From Sparassis latifolia (Eukaryota > Basidiomycota > Agaricomycetes > Polyporales > Sparassidaceae), in NCBI GenBank assembly GCA_018466975.1, contig CM031552.1:310001-374000 (forward strand): 64,000 nucleotides of DNA, read 5' to 3'. Below are positions 11,684 to 23,300 of the stretch, one piece after another. Below the pieces are notes generated by a model. It had not been told where the DNA came from. It searched no databases and was given only the letters and a program-made list of their open reading frames with translations. The position numbers and the translations under genes are program-made. Every line of letters begins with the position of its first letter. Positions within the stretch are counted from its first letter, which is position 1.

Positions 11684-11688
11684 AAGTC
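11684..11688. repeat. Target-site duplication of the copia element, right copy
   Basis: AAGTC, identical to 6927-6931. The host intron continues to an acceptor at about 11742. Confidence 0.9.
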
Positions 11689-13100
11689 TCAGACTCAAGC
11701 ATGAAACCGCGATCACATAGCATGCTAAATGTGATCGGCTGCAGGTTTACCTACCGGCGATCACTGGTTATGTCCCTCAAGATATGGTTCGTGCGATCCG
11801 AGCATTTCTCGAATTTTGTTACATCGCTCGACGTAATGTCATCACCGGGAAAGACCTTGAAGATCTGAATGATGCATTGCATCGATTCCATAAATATCGG
11901 ACAGTCTTCGAGACAGCTGGCGTTCGCGTCAATGGATTCTCTCTCCCACGACAACACTCTCTTTGCCACTACGAAATTCTCATGTGGGAATTTGCTGTTC
12001 CAAATGGCCTCTGCTCCTCAATCACTGAAGCAAAGCATATCAAGGCTGTGAAAGAACCCTGGCGATGTTCAAGTCGTAATGAGGCCCTCGGACAAATGCT
12101 TCTGACTAACGAAGCTCTCGACAAACTCGCTGCGTCACGGGTAGACTTCGCAAGTCGTGAGATGCTCAATATGCCATCTCTCGCTGCGTCCTTTGTTGCA
12201 CTTTGTAAGTTCCCTTCATTTTCATCGGTTTGTCAGCAGAACGTAACAGATATTTGTGTAGATCCCACTGAGCCTCCACAAGTTGATGAACCAAGTGCAG
12301 ATGAATGGATCAATGATGCGGTGCCTGTCCCTGGACCGACAGTACATGCATATGTGACGATGGCAATTACCAAGCGTATGTTTTTGAATTTTACCATTTC
12401 CTTCTGCTAACAATTTTATTCGATGCTAGAGCATAGACACTCTCAAAGGATCGTGGGTCTTGCAGCTGAGATCAATCAACCCGAGCTTCCTGCTCTCGTT
12501 CGTCGGTTCCTCTACAACGAATTACACCCCCACAGTGATCTTCATGGGTCCAGAATCTCTCTGGATAGCTGCCCTCCGTTCAACGAGAAAATTTTCGTCC
12601 ACTACTCAGCTGCCGCTACATTTTATGCTCCAAGTGATCCCTCTGGTATTGGTGGTATGCGTCGCGAACATATTAGAGCAACTCCGAGTTGGCGCAAGAA
12701 GGAGCCTCGGTTTGACTGCGTCTTTGTGAACATGGATCCCGCGAAGAACCGGCTGCACGTGCACAAACCTCTTGTTGCACGCATCCTACTATTTTTCTCT
12801 TTTTCATATCATGCAAAGCGCTATTTGTGTGCATTGGTTCGATGGTTTGAACCAGTTGGGGATCAGCCAGATGAAGACACTGGGATGTGGATGGTGAGAC
12901 CGGCACTTCGAGAAGGTGAACCTTCGATGGCAGTGATTCGACTCGACCGTATTTATCGTGCAGCCCACCTGATACCGGTCTTTGGGCGGAAGCCCGTACC
13001 AGAAGGTTTACAGGCAGACCACTCCCTTGACGCCTTCCAAACATTCTACATCAACAAATTTGCCGATCATCATGCTTTCGAACTGCTGAGTAGCAGGTGA

Positions 13101-13714
13101 TTAACATCGTGTCTCGAAACCTAAGGGTTCGCATGCACTGAGCAGTGACGGTACGTTTTCTCTAACACGTGTCAATGGAATATATGGTGGCAACTCACAC
13201 AGGATATCTTCTTGATACAGCAGACATTCTACCCCTCTACATCGCTGCATCTATGCCATATCTATGAGATCGTTTACCTCCCGAACATTGCGTATGCACT
13301 GGGCCTAGCTCGTTCATCATTTCCAGTGACACTCACCTTTCGCACCTTCCGGCTTCAACTGTGTCCGATCTCGATGGCCCTTCAGCTTCTCGACGAGCAC
13401 TGCGGTCATGCCATGGAAAAAGTCAGGGCTGAGGCCGTGCCGGATAAACAGCATGAGTATGGATGTGAGGATGATCATCGAGAATGGTACTCACGCAGAC
13501 CGCGGAAGCGATACTCATCTCCATCCGTAAAACCTCAAGGAGCACCATCGTTTCCTGTGGGAATGGCCGCAAAAGCGATTTTTCAACTCCTCGGACTACG
13601 CAGGCCCAGCGGAGCCAGCATTTGCAGCATCCCCTCACCCCCCCCTTCCTTCCATGAATGCCTTCAGGCCTCCGATGGTTTCTTCCACCAAGCTGCGGCA
13701 GAATGCCTTGTCCA
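13101..13714. other. Spacer after the transposase; decayed sequence
   Basis: No supported gene. The right terminus of the Plavaka element should lie here but was not recognised. A 183-codon plus-strand open stretch (13212-13763) has no recognisable feature and overlaps the tail of the kinase pseudogene. Confidence 0.35.
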
Positions 13715-14600
13715 AGCCCTACACTTTAGGCGTGTGTACAAGAACACCTCGATGTCATTCTAGAATGCATTCTCTTGTGTTTGTCCTTGTAGCAACATTG
13801 CCGACATAAATTGTGAATTGACACGTTCCCCGAAAATTTGAATCAGAGTATAGTAAGTCTCGTAAGACCCATTTCACATACCGTTTGGTCGTGCCGATGG
13901 GCACCTTTTCCTAGAGCATCCGTAGCTTTGGCATAATCCCAGTCGATCAACAACCCTCGCCCTTCGAGGGTAATCAAGACGTTTCCCGCGCTGATGCCCC
14001 GGTGCAAATACTTGGCGTCCTCGTATGCTCGCAGGTGCACTATCATCCATACGGAAATGAGGCTCACTCTTCAAGTACCAACAGCAGTACCAGAGAGCAC
14101 GTACCTTCAACCGCATCGGCGATCACCGCCACAAAGCTCATTGGTGTTCGTGAACGATGTGAGGTCCCGTGCGACCTCGCGCAAGACCAACCGGTAGTGT
14201 AGATGTCCCGTCTGTATTGCCACCAAAAGCTGGGCCGCATGATTCCAAGGTTCATACACTAGCGCCTGGGTCTTCATCGCATGGTCGAGTACATCACTGT
14301 GCCGCTCCACAGTGGGGATATATGACGCATTGTGTGCGCGCAGGGAAGCTAGTATGTCACCCTCCTTCTCGAGATCTTCTGCAAAAATCCGCCATGTATC
14401 TTTGAGGTACACCACCTTGCGCTGCTGTAGATCATAGACAGGACACCCGCGGGTGGCATGCCCTATGAGCGAGTCCAGGGAGCACTTCGGCGTAGGCCCG
14501 ATATACTTGTAGGTTTTGGACTCGGCGACATACTGTGAAGGCCCTGCGTCAACAAGACGCACCATTTCATGGCTAATCCCAGCGCGTAGCAGCAGGCTGC
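13715..14600 (-). pseudogene. FunK1-type fungal protein kinase, degenerate
   Basis: FunK1 kinases are an expanded fungal family. On the minus strand I read ATRGCPVYDLQQRKVVYLKD, then HYRLVLREVARDLTSFTN, then a displaced VAVIADAVE segment, and after an intron AYEDAKYLHRGISAGNVLI followed by GLLIDWDYAK. An extra T after NEL (about 14.14 kb) shifts the frame. The catalytic HRD is HRG, so the proton-acceptor Asp is lost. The tail survives only as a frameshifted DIEVFLYT near 13.75 kb. These defects make it a pseudogene. It lies against a transposon in a repeat-rich stretch. Confidence 0.75.
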
Positions 14601-15232
14601 AAAGCAGAAAGGTTAGAAGCCAAATCAAACAATGAACAGGCCTTCGCAAGTGGCAAACACAATGGGCGACATAGGACTCCTTCAAACCCAAGGCGTTCGC
14701 TACTTGCGAGCCATAGAAAACAAGATGGCTTACCGCAGTCTCTCTTTCGGCAAGGCGCAGACAATCTGGGGAAGAAGTCAACAAAGTGCCTCTAGGAGTC
14801 CGACAAGATCCACGAAGTGAGCGATATAGGGCTCCTTCAAACCCACTTCATGGAGTCGGACGGGTGGTTTATGATCTCGCTCACCTGTAGGGCCAAAAAG
14901 GTACCGGGAGCGCTGGCAAAACGCAGCTTGCAGGGGAACTGGCAGCAGTGGAACTGCGAGGGCAAGCTGCATCGGGTTCAGCTGGGAGATCAGGGTGGTT
15001 GGGCGGCACAGCAGCATGGTGAGCAGTACGTTAGGAGCGTCGCGCCTTTGTAGACATGTAAACGCGACGCATTTGGCCATGTTGACGCGTTTGCACGTGT
15101 CCACCGCTGCCTTCTTCATAGTACAAGCGCCTCGCGGCCTTCCCCACCTCAAACTCCGGCCGCGGTGCTGCCATTAATCTACGTAGGAGCGGGTTTCGGT
15201 GACATGGGTAAACAGGGGTGAGTTGACGTATT
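14601..15232. other. Spacer with a diverged direct repeat
   Basis: No gene seen. A roughly 25-base motif containing CTCCTTCAAACCCA occurs at about 14666-14692 and again at about 14822-14848 in the same orientation. Confidence 0.4.
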
Positions 15233-18200
15233 CTTGCCGCATTCGTCGAAGTTCACGTTTCCTCAGGATCACCCCCTGGAGCATGTCCGAAAAATCATTA
15301 AGGAACAGGGCGACATGAGCAACTGCAAGATAAGTGCATGCAACTTGGTGCTTTGAAGTTTGTTCCACACGTGGTGATGAAGTTGCTCGGAATCATTCCC
15401 TATCCTTGGCAGCAAGTGCGTGAATTGCCGGTTCTTTACCGCATAACTGGCACCATTACTTTCGTGAACGAGATTCCGCGTGTGATAGAACCAGTCTATC
15501 ATGCCCAGTGGAGTAGTATGTGGCGTGCTGTGCATAGGGAGAATCGCGACCGGAGACTTTTCCAACACATGCGTTTTCCACCTTTTGACGACGAAGAGCC
15601 TCCCCTTGACTATAGCGACAACACGTTGGATGTGGAACCATTGGAGGCTATTCAACTGGAGCTTGACAAAGAGGAGGACGCAGCAACCTCCTAGTGGTTC
15701 TATGATCTGAAGCCGTGAGTCGATACGTTTCGTCAATGGTGCTTCATACCGCTACTGGTCGCTAACTCTTCCTGCCATGGCCAATTTGTATTGCGTTGGC
15801 CGGACGTTGTTATCAGATCACGCAGACGGCAATTCTAGCTATCTCTTCGACAAGAGGTTTTTCTTCACTGCAAAGACTTTGAACATGGTGATTCTCGGCG
15901 GTCCACAGTTCGAGCCGCTCTATAGGGATATCGACACTTGACGAGGATTGGAACGAGTTCAACGACATCAACAAGGTCATCATTTGTCAACAGATTAGAG
16001 CCGAATATAAGGTCGCATTTCCCCACCTCTACAACTCTCTTCCTCGCTCCGTCTATATCTCTCCTTATCACAGTCCGGAAAATGTGTATATTCGCACGGA
16101 TGATCCCGACTCGCCCGCCTTCTACTTCGATCCCCTCATCAATCCAATATCACTTCAGTCACGAAGACATGATATTCAGGCCGAACGATGTCGACGACGT
16201 CGATTTTGAGCTCCCAGAAGATCTTGACCCATTCCTCGAGAAGCTGCTGGAGAATGGTGTTACCGCTGATGCCATTGCCCTCTGGTGGGCACCTGACCCC
16301 TACAGCTGTCGTTCAGGACATACGCAACAAGTGCAGGATATACCACTCGTCAAGAACTAGTATCTTGAGCATCGCCCTCCCGGTCAGCCTGTGAAAGTTT
16401 GCGTCTCACAATGCACCGACTCGGGAGGCAATCACCATGCCACGTCGACCGCGCGATCTCGTGCTGCACAAACAAGCCAAGAGTACAGAATATCTATGGA
16501 ACCGATGTCGAATCTCTCTCACTCGTTCCCCCGTCGCATGCACAGAGGCTGCCAATGCGAACGCTGCAAATAATGGTCAGCAAGGGGACGTCGATAGCAA
16601 GGAAAACCTACCAGCAGCACTGCAGACGCCGACGGCACACCTCCGAGCTGGAAACTGCGCAGCACAAACATGAGCAGAGGAGAACACCAAGGAGAGGAGA
16701 GCGGACGAGCGGAAAATGCAAGGGAAATGGAATGAAGACTTCACCGAACCCGCACGGCTTACATACCCACGCTGCACCCTCCCAGTTCCCAGCCTCCTAT
16801 GCTACATGCCCACAGGACCAGGACCCATCGTAAGCTTCCCGCGCAGAACGCAACAGCACCGCAGACGTCTTCCTCCGCCCTTATCCAGCCGAAAAGGTTA
16901 TGACGAAGAAGCACCTCTTCAGACATCTGAAGGTGACCAAGTTCTTCCAAACGACGCATCTTGATGGGGTTGAAACTGGCCTGCAAGTGTGCAGACAAGG
17001 CTACAGCATGTTAAACTTCCTTATTCACCGCAAAGTTAGTAACTTTGATATGCACGCTACCGCTCAAGCTAACAACCGCCCTTCCAGAACCTGAACTATC
17101 TTCATCTGGATTACAACATGAATCTCAAGCCGGTCAAGTAATGTCCTCATATCTGTAAACCGAGTCTATATTTATACGTCACGCCAGGACACTGACAACG
17201 AAGCAACGCAAGAAGTCTCGCTTCGGAAATGCCTTCACCTGTATTGCGATATCCTGCATCTCACCAAGCTCGACGCACATGTACAATTTCATCCTCCCCA
17301 CGTTGACGCGCTCCAACTCGTGGACGCGCTGCAGTATATTTTTGCACATATCGGTGCATTGACGGGCATGTATAGATATAAGTACAAGGTGAGTTTCGAA
17401 TTATTGTGAAATCCTTCTCTCCCCTTCTCTCCTCGAAAAGAGTTGCTTATGCGGCATGCAGTTGATGCGTCAAGTGCGAATGACGAAAGATCTGAAGCAT
17501 CTGATCTACTATCATTTCAACACCGGTCCAGTCCGTAAGGGTCCTGGCTGTGGTTTCTGGGCGCCGGGATGGCGCGTCGGGCTTTTTTTCATGCAAGGTA
17601 TTGTGCCGCTGCTGGAGAGGTGACTTGGCATCAGAGCACATACGAATCCTCGAACAATGGGTACCCACGTCCACGGTACGACAGCAACCAATTACTCATG
17701 CTTCCGGCTCCGTTGTCAGTCAACAATTGTCCAGTTGGTTCGACGTCTGCATCTGTCTCTACCTCGGGCCGGTCCCGCTCCAGTGAGGAGGGTAACGGGT
17801 CTGACATCAGTTCCCAACAGCGGCTGGTTCCTAGTGCGCAGGATTATCATGAAGGTTACGACAACACGCCATATTATCCCCTGTCAATCTCGCACCAGGG
17901 TGCTGGATTCGAGGAGAAGGTGTCACGCACCACGGGGGTGCACAGTGGAGTCCTTCGGCAAGCCACTGTGTCTAATCAGTATCCAGGAGAGACATACAAT
18001 CCGTACTTCCAACAGCCTCCGACTGGGTATGAGGATACGCCCATTCCATTCACCACCGATCTGGATGACATGCCCATCTTACCCACACCTGCATCGCCTG
18101 CTCGCACCAGGCAATGTGGCATCAGCCTAGTGGATAATGGCCCAGTTCCAGGCCCCGGTGGCATACGGCGTGTGGCAAGGCAGTCAAATGCCAAATGTGC

Positions 18201-21200
18201 GTCCTCACAGGCGCCTCCGCAGAATCAGTATTCTCGGTCATCGTCGTCTCCTTACACGAACCTTCCCCTGGTGCTGCTCCTTGGCAACCTTTTGGCTTGT
18301 CAGTTTGAGGGCCGAAACAGCGAGGGTATTGCGAAGACCATGACGAAGCAGCGTGTCGAATCACACTATGATCTGGAACTCCGTGCGGCAGTCATGCACG
18401 ACATTCTAGACATGATGCCGGAATCCATCAAGCAGAACAAATCCAAGACGATCTTGCAGCGTCTTTCAGAGGCGTGGCGTTGCTGGAAGGCCAACATTCC
18501 TTGGAATGTTCCCGGTATGCCGACTGCGATCGAGAACGTCATTCTGCGGTATATCAAGAGCAAGGCCCACTGGTGGTGCTCTGTAGCCCACTACAACTGC
18601 GAGCGTATTAGACGTGGTGCTACTGTCGACAAGGCGGTGGTGAAGAAGAACTTGGGATGGCTGACTCGCCTTTATTTAAAGGCTGAGCAGGAGAGACAGC
18701 ATGGATATCTGAAGGATGGACTGTATATCAGTGCTGAAGAGGCCGTAGCAATCTACACGGCAACCGTGCATACACGGCAACCGTGGTTGGAAAGTCGCAA
18801 GTTCTCACCCATCCCTTTCCCTCCACTCAATTACAAGCATGATACCAAGCTGCTTGTTCTTGCTCTCGAGAAACTGAAGGAGGCATACTCAGTGAAAGGT
18901 GAGTGGTCAATTTTCTGTGCCATCGTCATCATTAAATTTGCATAAGGACGTTTGAACCAATCCCAACGAGAGGAGCTTGCACTCATTGAGCAAGCGTATG
19001 ATAATCCACTTGAATGTAGGTTTCGCGCGATTACCTCTTTGATCTGTTCTTACCCGGCATTACAAGGTCTTTCGTATCAAACGACTTCTATTGACGCAGC
19101 GTCATTTAAGGAGGCTGGTATCGAGTTCTTCGATACATATGACAAGCTCATCCCTTGCTATGACATTGAGCCCGTCGAGAAGATTACGGACGCTGTAAGT
19201 CTAAATCTTCATCTGATTTGCTAAAATGACTGACCACTTCCCTCAGTACTCAGACCAATTCCTGTTCTTTGAGTGCGTACACCTAGAGTTGTTACATTTT
19301 TCTTTGTTGACCGTCCATGACAGGGCGGATAAGCGAGGACTCTTCCCGGCATGGATCAAGCCGGCAGTATGTTTTTATTAGCCTTGTAGCTCGTGTCAGT
19401 ACTAATTTATTCATAGGACACTGAACCGCCGCCACTACTTGTATACAAGGTAATGTTTGCTCTTAGCGAACGCGTAGTGTCGAAGATTGACAACACGTCT
19501 TTCTAGTGGTGTCAAGGAATCAACAACTTGACAGACATATGGGAGACCAGTGACGGCGAATGCAACGTTCTAATGGAGACTGTCCTGTCGAAAGTCTATG
19601 AGAAGATTGACTTGACGCTCCTCAACTGGCTGTTGCGACTTATCTTGGACCAAGATCTTGCTAATTACATCACCACGAAGAATAACACAGATGAGTGTCT
19701 GGTCGAAGATGCTGTGTACATATGTACTGACGCTGATTACTCCATTCAGTTCTCACGTACAAGGGTAGGAATTCACATTTTGCGCATTGCCTCGTCGTCT
19801 TATCTCTTATTTGTAGATATAGCACACACGAACGCATATGGAATGATTCGCGGCTTGCAATTCTCTGCCTTCGTATTCCAGTACTATAGCTTGGTTCTCG
19901 ACCTGTTAATTCTTGGTCTCCAACGTGCGAGCGAGATGGCGGGGCCTCCGCAGATGCCAAACAATTTCTTACAGTATTGCAACTCTGCAACTGAGACTTG
20001 TCATCCGATCCGACTGTACTCGCATTACGTCGATCATCTTCATATACTCTTCTGCTTCACTGCAGAAGAGTCCCGGGACCTCATCCAGCAGTATCTCAGC
20101 GCAAATCCAGACCCAACCAACAACAACGTCATCGGGTACAACAACAAGCGGTGCTGGCCTCAAGGCTGTCGTATGCGATTGTGATGTCAGTCTGGGTCAC
20201 GCCGTGTTCTGGAATGTCAAGCAGAGTCTTCCGCGTTCCTTGACAACGATTGAATGGGAGGATACATTCGTCAGCGTATTTTCGAAGGACAACCCTCAGC
20301 TTCTATTCTCGATGTGTGGGTTCGAGGTCCGTATTCTGCCGAAAATCTGAACGATGGGTGGGGAACGGTTCTCGTTGAAGGATGCAGTATGGAACTTGAC
20401 AAACGAGCAGTCGAAGGAGCACACTGCTCAGGCGTTCCTTCGAGTATCGGACGAAGGTACGAGAAGAAGGGTTGGGCGTATTTACAGAGCTAATGTTTCT
20501 CACTGCAGGTGTCCAGCAGTTCAACAATAGGATCCGGCAAGTGCTGATGAGTTCCGGGTCTACCACTTTTTCGAAAATTGTGAATAAGTGGAACACTGCA
20601 CTTATCGGATTGATGACATATTACCGTGAAGCTGTCATCCATACCAATGAACTACTCGACTCTCTTGTTAAGGCAGAGAACAAGATTCAAACTCGCGTCA
20701 AGCTTGGTTTGAACAGCAAGATGCCATGGCGTTTTCCGCCAGTAGTGTTTTATACACTGAAGGTGCGTGCGACTTTTTTCGATCCCGACGGAGGGCACTG
20801 ATGTTGTCTCTCAGGAACTTGAGGGCTTAGGTATGCTTTCCATGGGCCATGTGCTTATCCCTCAGAGTGACCTTCGGTGGTCGAAGCAAACTGACGTTGG
20901 GAGGTATTTCGTTTTTGTTACTCGCCTGGTACCAGCTTCTAATTGCTGTGTTTCCTTAGTTACCCACTTTCGAGGGGGGATGTCGCACGAAGAGGATCAG
21001 CTTATCCCTAACCTCTACAGATATCTCCAGCCGTGGGAGGCCGACTTCCTGGATTTCGCTCGCGTGTGGTCCGAATATTCGATGAAGCGCAAAGAAGCCA
21101 ACCTGCAGAATCGTCGTCTGATGTTGGAAGATCTTGAGGATAGTTGGGACCGCGGCACCCCCTGGATCAACACCCCGCTCCAGGAAGATCGTTGTATGCA

Positions 21201-21263
21201 ATTAAATTCCGAAGTGTAGATTCACACTCTGGTGGAGCCCGCCCATCAGTCGTGCTAATGTCT
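15233..21263 (+). pseudogene. Decayed duplicate of pre-mRNA splicing factor PRP8
   Basis: PRP8 is the essential scaffold of the spliceosome core. Colinear fragments run from [13 protein letters not shown] (15.27 kb) through [141 protein letters not shown] and LEDSWDRG, ending with a short WSPPISRANVY island near 21.25 kb. The N terminus, a piece between the last two islands and the whole C-terminal third are absent. Trp-to-stop changes at 16358-16360 and 17621-17623, frameshifts and insertions kill the frame. GT-AG introns remain (for example after position 19198), so it arose by DNA duplication, not from an mRNA. Confidence 0.9.
17631..18286 (+). other. Foreign open segment inserted in the PRP8 pseudogene
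   Basis: PRP8 reads up to a Leu-Glu-Arg-(stop)-Leu-Gly stretch and resumes with [12 protein letters not shown]. Between them lies 649 bases of unrelated DNA flanked by a 7-base direct repeat CTTGGCA (17624-17630 and 18280-18286). The insert is open for more than 200 codons and rich in Ser, Pro, Tyr and Gln, with no stop and no domain I recognise. No clear terminal inverted repeat is visible. It could be a gene fragment carried by a mobile element or a filler insertion. The flanking repeat suggests a target-site duplication. Confidence 0.7.
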
Positions 21264-21722
21264 ACAAATTGCACTTGGGAAGGGGCGATTGGAAGGCCTT
21301 TCGCAGGATTAGTCCTGAGAACTGACCATCGATTTTCTCGACGAGACGGAATTCACGGAAGTCGAGACGATTTCTGCTTGTATGATAGAATTGATCGAAA
21401 TTTTTAAGTAAGGGCCCACTTAACTGTTCTGTGCGTCTGAATACACTTGCAGCCTAGTTGATTTTTCTTTTTTTACTTACTTGACTTTGATACTGTAACG
21501 AGTCCAATCTTGTACCTCTGCGTGCCTTAACAGCATTTACTTAGCCTACTTGAATTTACTTACCGGCCCGGTGTTCTTATTCCAGAGCGGAAAGTATGAC
21601 TAAGAAGAAGGTGACAATTGCTGATGTGGACGCCTTGTCCACGTGGCGAGTTATCTTATCTGGTACATGCTAATCTTTCCGGATGGACTCTTACTGCAGA
21701 CTCTTGCATTCGACTGGCGACC
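21264..21722. other. Spacer upstream of the MAK32-like gene
   Basis: Contains the last untraceable remains of the PRP8 copy and a T-rich stretch with repeated ACTTAC/ACTTGA words (about 21.47-21.56 kb). It probably includes the promoter and 5' leader of the next gene. Nothing else recognised. Confidence 0.4.
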
Positions 21723-23186
21723 ATGCCTGAACATAATGGTCGTCATTTTGTCTCGCTTGGAATGTTCATCATAGACGAATTTCAATATCGTGACGAAGAC
21801 GATAAACCAAATGGGCGGACACTACCGCCACAGGTAAGTGTTCTCTCCCAAGTTCGCTCAGCACAAGCAGTCAATCCCAATCGGCGACGGTTTATTTAGA
21901 TCGGCGGTGGAGGGACGTATGCAAACGTCGGAGCACGCATTTGGTCAGTTCTTCTAGACTATAGTGAAGTAGATCTAAGGAAGACCTCGTCTGATAACTT
22001 CACCACACCGTTTTGTAGGCTTCCTGCAGACAGGCTCGGCATGATCGTCGATAGAGGACATGATTTCCCATCAGATATGCAGGACAGGCTGGAATCATTT
22101 GGAGAAGGCATGTGGTTGTTCAGAGACAATCCCGGTTGCTTGACAGCTCGAGCCTTGAACTCCTACAAGGGGGACTACAGAGGGTATGGTCATCTCTACT
22201 GAGTTGTACACATGGTCTGAGCTCCATCAGGTTTGCGTATTTGACTTCACGCCGGAGGATTACGCCGCATGACCTGGAGAAAACCAAACTGGCGCGACCG
22301 ACGGTTCTGCACTTCATTTGCTCTCCTTCTAGAGCAGCCGTCATCGTGTCAGAATTGCAACAAGACGACGAATGGGACCCCGCCACAGTGTATGAACCAA
22401 TACCCGTTCGTACATCAGATCCTCCTACTCGACATATCTAATGTATTGCGCTTGCAAAGCAAGGACCGATGCATACCTGAAGAACTACCTGCCCTGGTTG
22501 AAGTACTTCCTCAGATATCAATATTGAGGTATGTTGTCATTCATCGAGAACAACCTTGAAGATCCAATGTCTTAACTGTATCACTATTCGTGATTAGTCC
22601 CAATGCGGAGGAGGCCCTGTCGCTTCTCTCCATGCCCGCGACACCCACTAGGATTCTCATAGAAGAAGCGTGCCATAGACTCTTAGATCTTGGAGTTGGG
22701 CGCGAAGGGCATGGATCTGTTATAATCCGGAGCGGGGCGATGGGTGCATACGTCGCGACAAGAAGAAGAGGCGGAAGGTGGGTGGACGCATTCTGGACAG
22801 ATGCCGACAGAGAAGCGCATATAGTCGACGTTACCGGTTAGCAATCCATTTTCCACTATACTTCCCTTCTTCCGACCATCTCCACACAGGTGCAGGGAAC
22901 AGCTTTCTCGGAGGACTTGCTGCAGGTTTGCTGTTTACGGACGGTGATGTGCATGAAGGTGCGTGGCACCTATAGTACGGTCTCGCACAAACGTTGATAT
23001 GTTCGTCGTTCACCAGCTACACTGTATGCCACGGTTTCAGCATCATTCACCATCGAACAAGAAGGTTTACCTCGACTTACACACACTGAAGCCAACGACG
23101 GCGAGGCGATTGAAGAATGGAATAGAGACTTGCCTCGAAGGAGGCTCAAAGAGCTACAACGACGCCTGCACAAAGTTACAGAGTAG
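21723..23186 (+). CDS. pfkB-family carbohydrate kinase-like protein, MAK32 type
   Basis: Ribokinase-fold protein. Eight exons: 21723-21833, 21900-21943, 22019-22183, 22231-22405, 22464-22528, 22598-22836, 22890-22958, 23017-23186. Visible segments are FVSLGMFIIDEF, the glycine-rich IGGGGTYANVGARIW, GMIVDRGHDFP, RALNSYKGDYRGF, LHFICSPSRA, YEPIPDRCIPEELPAL and SPNAEEALSLL. The pfkB catalytic signature DVTGAGNSFLGG supplies the anion hole and Asp-like base region. The C-terminal part ends RRLHKVTE. In yeast, MAK32 is needed for upkeep of the L-A dsRNA virus; the sugar substrate is unknown. The start at 21723 is the first ATG of the conserved exon. The gene appears intact and is convergent with the Dr1 gene, 114 bases away. 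Confidence 0.85.
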
Positions 23187-23300
23187 ACAATAGATCGTAG
23201 AAGAATTACGGACAGTTTATGGTACGTATCAGCGAGCGTATGATCATACAGCAATGTACAACTACTTGTTCGGGTGTCTCTCACAGACGATATAGAGTGA

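Larger units (their letters stand above)
1678..13100. mobile_element. Plavaka-type (CACTA-related) DNA transposon, coding span, inactivated
   Basis: Two divergent genes transcribed away from about 4.29-4.55 kb make up the body: a minus-strand companion protein and a plus-strand Plavaka transposase. The coding span is given; the true termini were not found, because I could not match an inverted terminal repeat between 0.8-1.7 kb and 13.1-13.8 kb. The element is interrupted by a complete Ty1/copia retrotransposon at 6932-11683 and carries a nonsense codon in the transposase, so it cannot move by itself. Plavaka elements are known from Agaricomycetes; that this minus-strand gene belongs to the same element is inferred from divergent adjacency. 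Confidence 0.75.
4556..13100 (+). pseudogene. Plavaka-type transposase with N-terminal C2H2 finger, split by a retrotransposon
   Basis: Exon 1 (4556-4766) encodes a classical finger, CPVAGC with the HIRAQH histidine pair, followed by a spacer. Exon 2 is acidic (Ser/Asp/Glu). The transposase core starts near 5.2 kb and shows the Plavaka signatures GGDWAWKQADIIS, VATGQNEYYPLYM, VRRAHRNAIVLIGFLAIPK, GLGPYIADYPEQALL, TNDFPRADIHELLSPDLLHQ and GRGFKQWTGDDSKALMK. It resumes after the copia insertion at about 11743 (YLPAITGYVPQDMVRAIRAF), with LCSSITEAKHIKAVKEPW, and ends with FADHHAFELLSSR at 13100. An in-frame TGA at 5554-5556 falls where the family reads Trp/Phe-Arg-Asp-Pro, so it is probably a CGA-to-TGA change. 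Short introns separate about ten exons. It would bind and cut the element's ends in the nucleus; this copy is inactive. Confidence 0.85.

Noticed and set aside
13212..13763. 183-codon plus-strand open frame
   Set aside because: No domain, no neighbours in phase, and it overlaps the opposite-strand kinase pseudogene tail.
17631..18286. An intein in PRP8
   Set aside because: Fungal PRP8 inteins are known, but this block starts with no Cys/Ser splice residue, has no terminal His-Asn, no Hint or homing-endonuclease motifs, and lies at a different place.
17569..18945. A long 458-codon open frame as a novel gene
   Set aside because: Its right half is plain PRP8 and the left start is PRP8 in the wrong frame; only the middle insert is new, so it is described as an insertion in a pseudogene.
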